This document shows, one piece after another, positions 7,281 through 8,607 of a DNA stretch of 8,607 nucleotides; position 1 is the stretch's first letter; every line of letters starts with the position of its first letter. The position numbers and the translations under genes are program-made. Source of the stretch: an uncultured Alistipes sp. Its GTDB lineage: Bacteria; Bacteroidota; Bacteroidia; Bacteroidales; Rikenellaceae. The stretch is taken from the NCBI GenBank assembly GCA_947174575.1, contig CAMWJM010000041.1, forward strand, positions 1 to 8,607, written 5' to 3'. The notes below the pieces were generated by a model that was not told where the DNA came from, did no database searches, and saw only the letters and a program-made list of their open reading frames with translations.

Positions 7281-7472
7281 CTACTCCTTGTCGCGGTACA
7301 TGTGCTCGACGTAAACGGCGTGCATCATCGCCTCGCGCTTCTGGATCGAAGGCTTGGTGAAGTACTGACGGCGGCGCAGCTCCTTGAGCACGCCCGTGCG
7401 CTCGTATTTGCGTTTGAACTTCTTCAGGGCGCGTTCGATGTTTTCGCCCTCTTTTACCGGCATGATAATCAT
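7281..7472 (-). CDS. rpsU: Small ribosomal subunit protein bS21
   Basis: The product is 63 aa, the usual size in Bacteroidota. The sequence begins MIIMPVKEGENIERALKKFK and continues with the family's basic helical core (KRKYERTG, LRRRQYFTKPS). In Bacteroidota ribosomes, bS21 together with bS18 and bS6 sequesters the 16S anti-Shine-Dalgarno tail; a tyrosine is present at position 54, the position I recall as contacting that tail in Flavobacterium. The start at 7472 is preferred over Met4 (7463), because the family normally begins M-I-[IV]-x-P-V-K. The 30 bases upstream are A/T-rich with no GGAG-like sequence. The start codon overlaps the stop of the upstream helix-hairpin-helix gene (ATGA), so translational coupling is possible. 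A terminator follows. Confidence 0.96.
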   Translation of the reverse strand: MIIMPVKEGENIERALKKFKRKYERTGVLKELRRRQYFTKPSIQKREAMMHAVYVEHMYRDKE

Positions 7473-8607
7473 AGCGATATACGTTTTAATTTTAAAAAAA
7501 TCGAAAAAGTGGAGTCGACACCATGATTTTTCGGGGCGGGAACCTGAAGTTCCCCGGTCGAGCCGCAGCGTGTCGTGCTCTGCGGATCGCCCCCGGAAGC
7601 AGGGTTATGTCGTATGTCGGAACCGCTCGGGCAGCCGAAATCGAGATAGGGGATCAACCTCGCGGTCGTCTCCGAATCCAATATGCGGGCTTGTCCGAAT
7701 TCCTCTGCGGTGCTCCAACCTCCTTTCAATTGTCTTGCCTTAAGCAATTTGCGAAGAACATCCCGATCGAAATAGGGATGGTTCCTCAATCGTTCCCGGG
7801 GCGCAAAGTTAATATGAATTTTTCGAATATTGCAACTATCGCAGCGAATTTGTTGCGATATTTCCTCGTAGCGGCTCTCCGCGATGCCCGGGATTTCAGC
7901 GAGTTGCTCCGCACGGACGAAGCCGCCCAACCGCCGACGGTAGGCGACGATGCGCCCTGCGGTGGCCGGGCCGATGCCGCGGAGGGCGAGCAGTGCGACC
8001 GAGTCGGCGCTGTTGATGTCGAGGGGCAGGGAGGGCGCGGAGCGTGCGGGTGCGGGAAAGAGGAGGTAGGGGGCGAGTATGTCGGCCAGGGAGTCGCCGA
8101 CGACGTAGCTGCGGCGCACGTCGTCAAGATCGAGCAAAGGGTGGGAGTCGCGCCAGCGGATGAAGGTCTCGGCCTGGCGCGGCGACAGCACGCCCGTGGC
8201 GCAGAGGTAGCGGGCGCTCACTGTGTCGATGCGGAACGGCGAAAGAGGCTGCGGCGGTGCGGTGCGCTGCCGAGCCGATTGCCGGGCGGGAGTGAAAGCG
8301 AACTGCCGCCCGATGCGGATGAAAGGCCGGATGCGGCGGAACGCGGAGTCGGACACTCCGCGGCAAAGGGCCACGTCCTCGGGAATGCGGAATGTCTTGC
8401 CGGCGGCGCGGAAGTGCAGCAACGCCACGGCTTCGGACTTGGTGAGGCCCAGGCGCAGCAGCTCGTCGAAATCGGCGGTATTGGGATCGAACGGCACGGG
8501 AGCGGCGGGCGGCTCCTGCGGGGTTTCCATGACGGCTTCGATCCGCCGGGCGAGGTCGGGGTCGGCCTTGGAGCGGAGCAAGGCGAAGCCGCCGATCATC
8601 AGAAGCG
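7469..8607 (-). CDS. Membrane-anchored helix-hairpin-helix (ComEA-like) protein, 5' end off the window
   Basis: The frame is open to the right edge, with 378 residues visible. The ATG at 8599 is probably internal: LLMIGGFALL around it looks like the end of a transmembrane helix, as in Bacteroidota HHH proteins with an N-terminal anchor. Taking that Met as residue 1, four HHH-type units can be seen: 37-94 (FDPNTADFDELLRLGL), a weaker one at about 123-181 (LCATGVLSPRQAETFIRWR), the best at 193-251 (LDINSADSVALLALRGIG, then AGRIVAYRRRLGGF) and a degenerate one at about 262-321. HHH units of this kind bind DNA backbone in ComEA and relatives; a role in DNA uptake or binding is inferred, not shown. 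Residues 322-376 after YLDF have no domain character and read through the DNA that should hold the rpsU leader. The stop TGA overlaps the rpsU ATG. Confidence 0.85.
   Translation of the reverse strand, partial: LLMIGGFALLRSKADPDLARRIEAVMETPQEPPAAPVPFDPNTADFDELLRLGLTKSEAVALLHFRAAGKTFRIPEDVALCRGVSDSAFRRIRPFIRIGRQFAFTPARQSARQRTAPPQPLSPFRIDTVSARYLCATGVLSPRQAETFIRWRDSHPLLDLDDVRRSYVVGDSLADILAPYLLFPAPARSAPSLPLDINSADSVALLALRGIGPATAGRIVAYRRRLGGFVRAEQLAEIPGIAESRYEEISQQIRCDSCNIRKIHINFAPRERLRNHPYFDRDVLRKLLKARQLKGGWSTAEEFGQARILDSETTARLIPYLDFGCPSGSDIRHNPASGGDPQSTTRCGSTGELQVPAPKNHGVDSTFSIFLKLKRISL

Noticed and set aside
7053..7526. Several short plus-strand frames (62-85 codons) between susC and the HHH gene
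   Set aside because: They overlap rpsU or the intergenic signals in antisense, are Arg/Cys-rich, overlap one another in different frames and show no motif.
1..8607. tRNA, CRISPR array, insertion sequence or attachment site
   Set aside because: I looked on both strands and found no cloverleaf, no regularly spaced repeats, no transposase and no terminal inverted repeats.

Overview
The window looks like chromosomal DNA of a GC-rich (about 60% by eye) member of the Bacteroidales. An Alistipes-like or other Rikenellaceae genome is my best guess. The reasons are a SusC/SusD pair, lipoproteins of families confined to Bacteroidota, a Bacteroidota-type bS21, a match to the Bacteroides -33/-7 promoter, and start codons without Shine-Dalgarno sequences. 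The genus is inferred from composition only. All six genes lie on the minus strand, so transcription runs from right to left.

Right part (7281-8607): the 3' portion of a membrane-anchored helix-hairpin-helix (ComEA-like) protein runs in from beyond the right edge. Its stop codon overlaps the start of rpsU (ribosomal protein bS21) as ATGA. A strong intrinsic terminator follows rpsU.

Middle (7038-7235): this non-coding stretch carries an 8-bp perfect inverted repeat and, 17 bp closer to the gene, a good Bacteroidetes housekeeping promoter match. The promoter is placed to drive the operon to its left.

Left part (1-7037): a four-gene operon runs susC-like TonB-dependent transporter (983 aa), susD-like lipoprotein (516 aa, 10-bp gap), DUF4843-type lipoprotein (303 aa, 26-bp gap), and a large lipoprotein of at least 497 aa (93-bp gap) that continues past the left edge. 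The expected machine is a SusCD 'pedal-bin' importer in the outer membrane with two accessory lipoproteins, probably on the cell surface, that help capture ligand. No glycoside hydrolase, peptidase, sigma/anti-sigma pair or two-component regulator is visible, so the substrate cannot be named.

The most interesting signal is a run of nine G residues on the coding strand just after the SusC signal peptide. Gain or loss of one G would stop translation within about 15 codons, so this could be a slipped-strand on/off switch for the whole importer. Other points are the odd 55-residue tail of the helix-hairpin-helix protein that runs into rpsU, and the absence of a Shine-Dalgarno sequence before rpsU.
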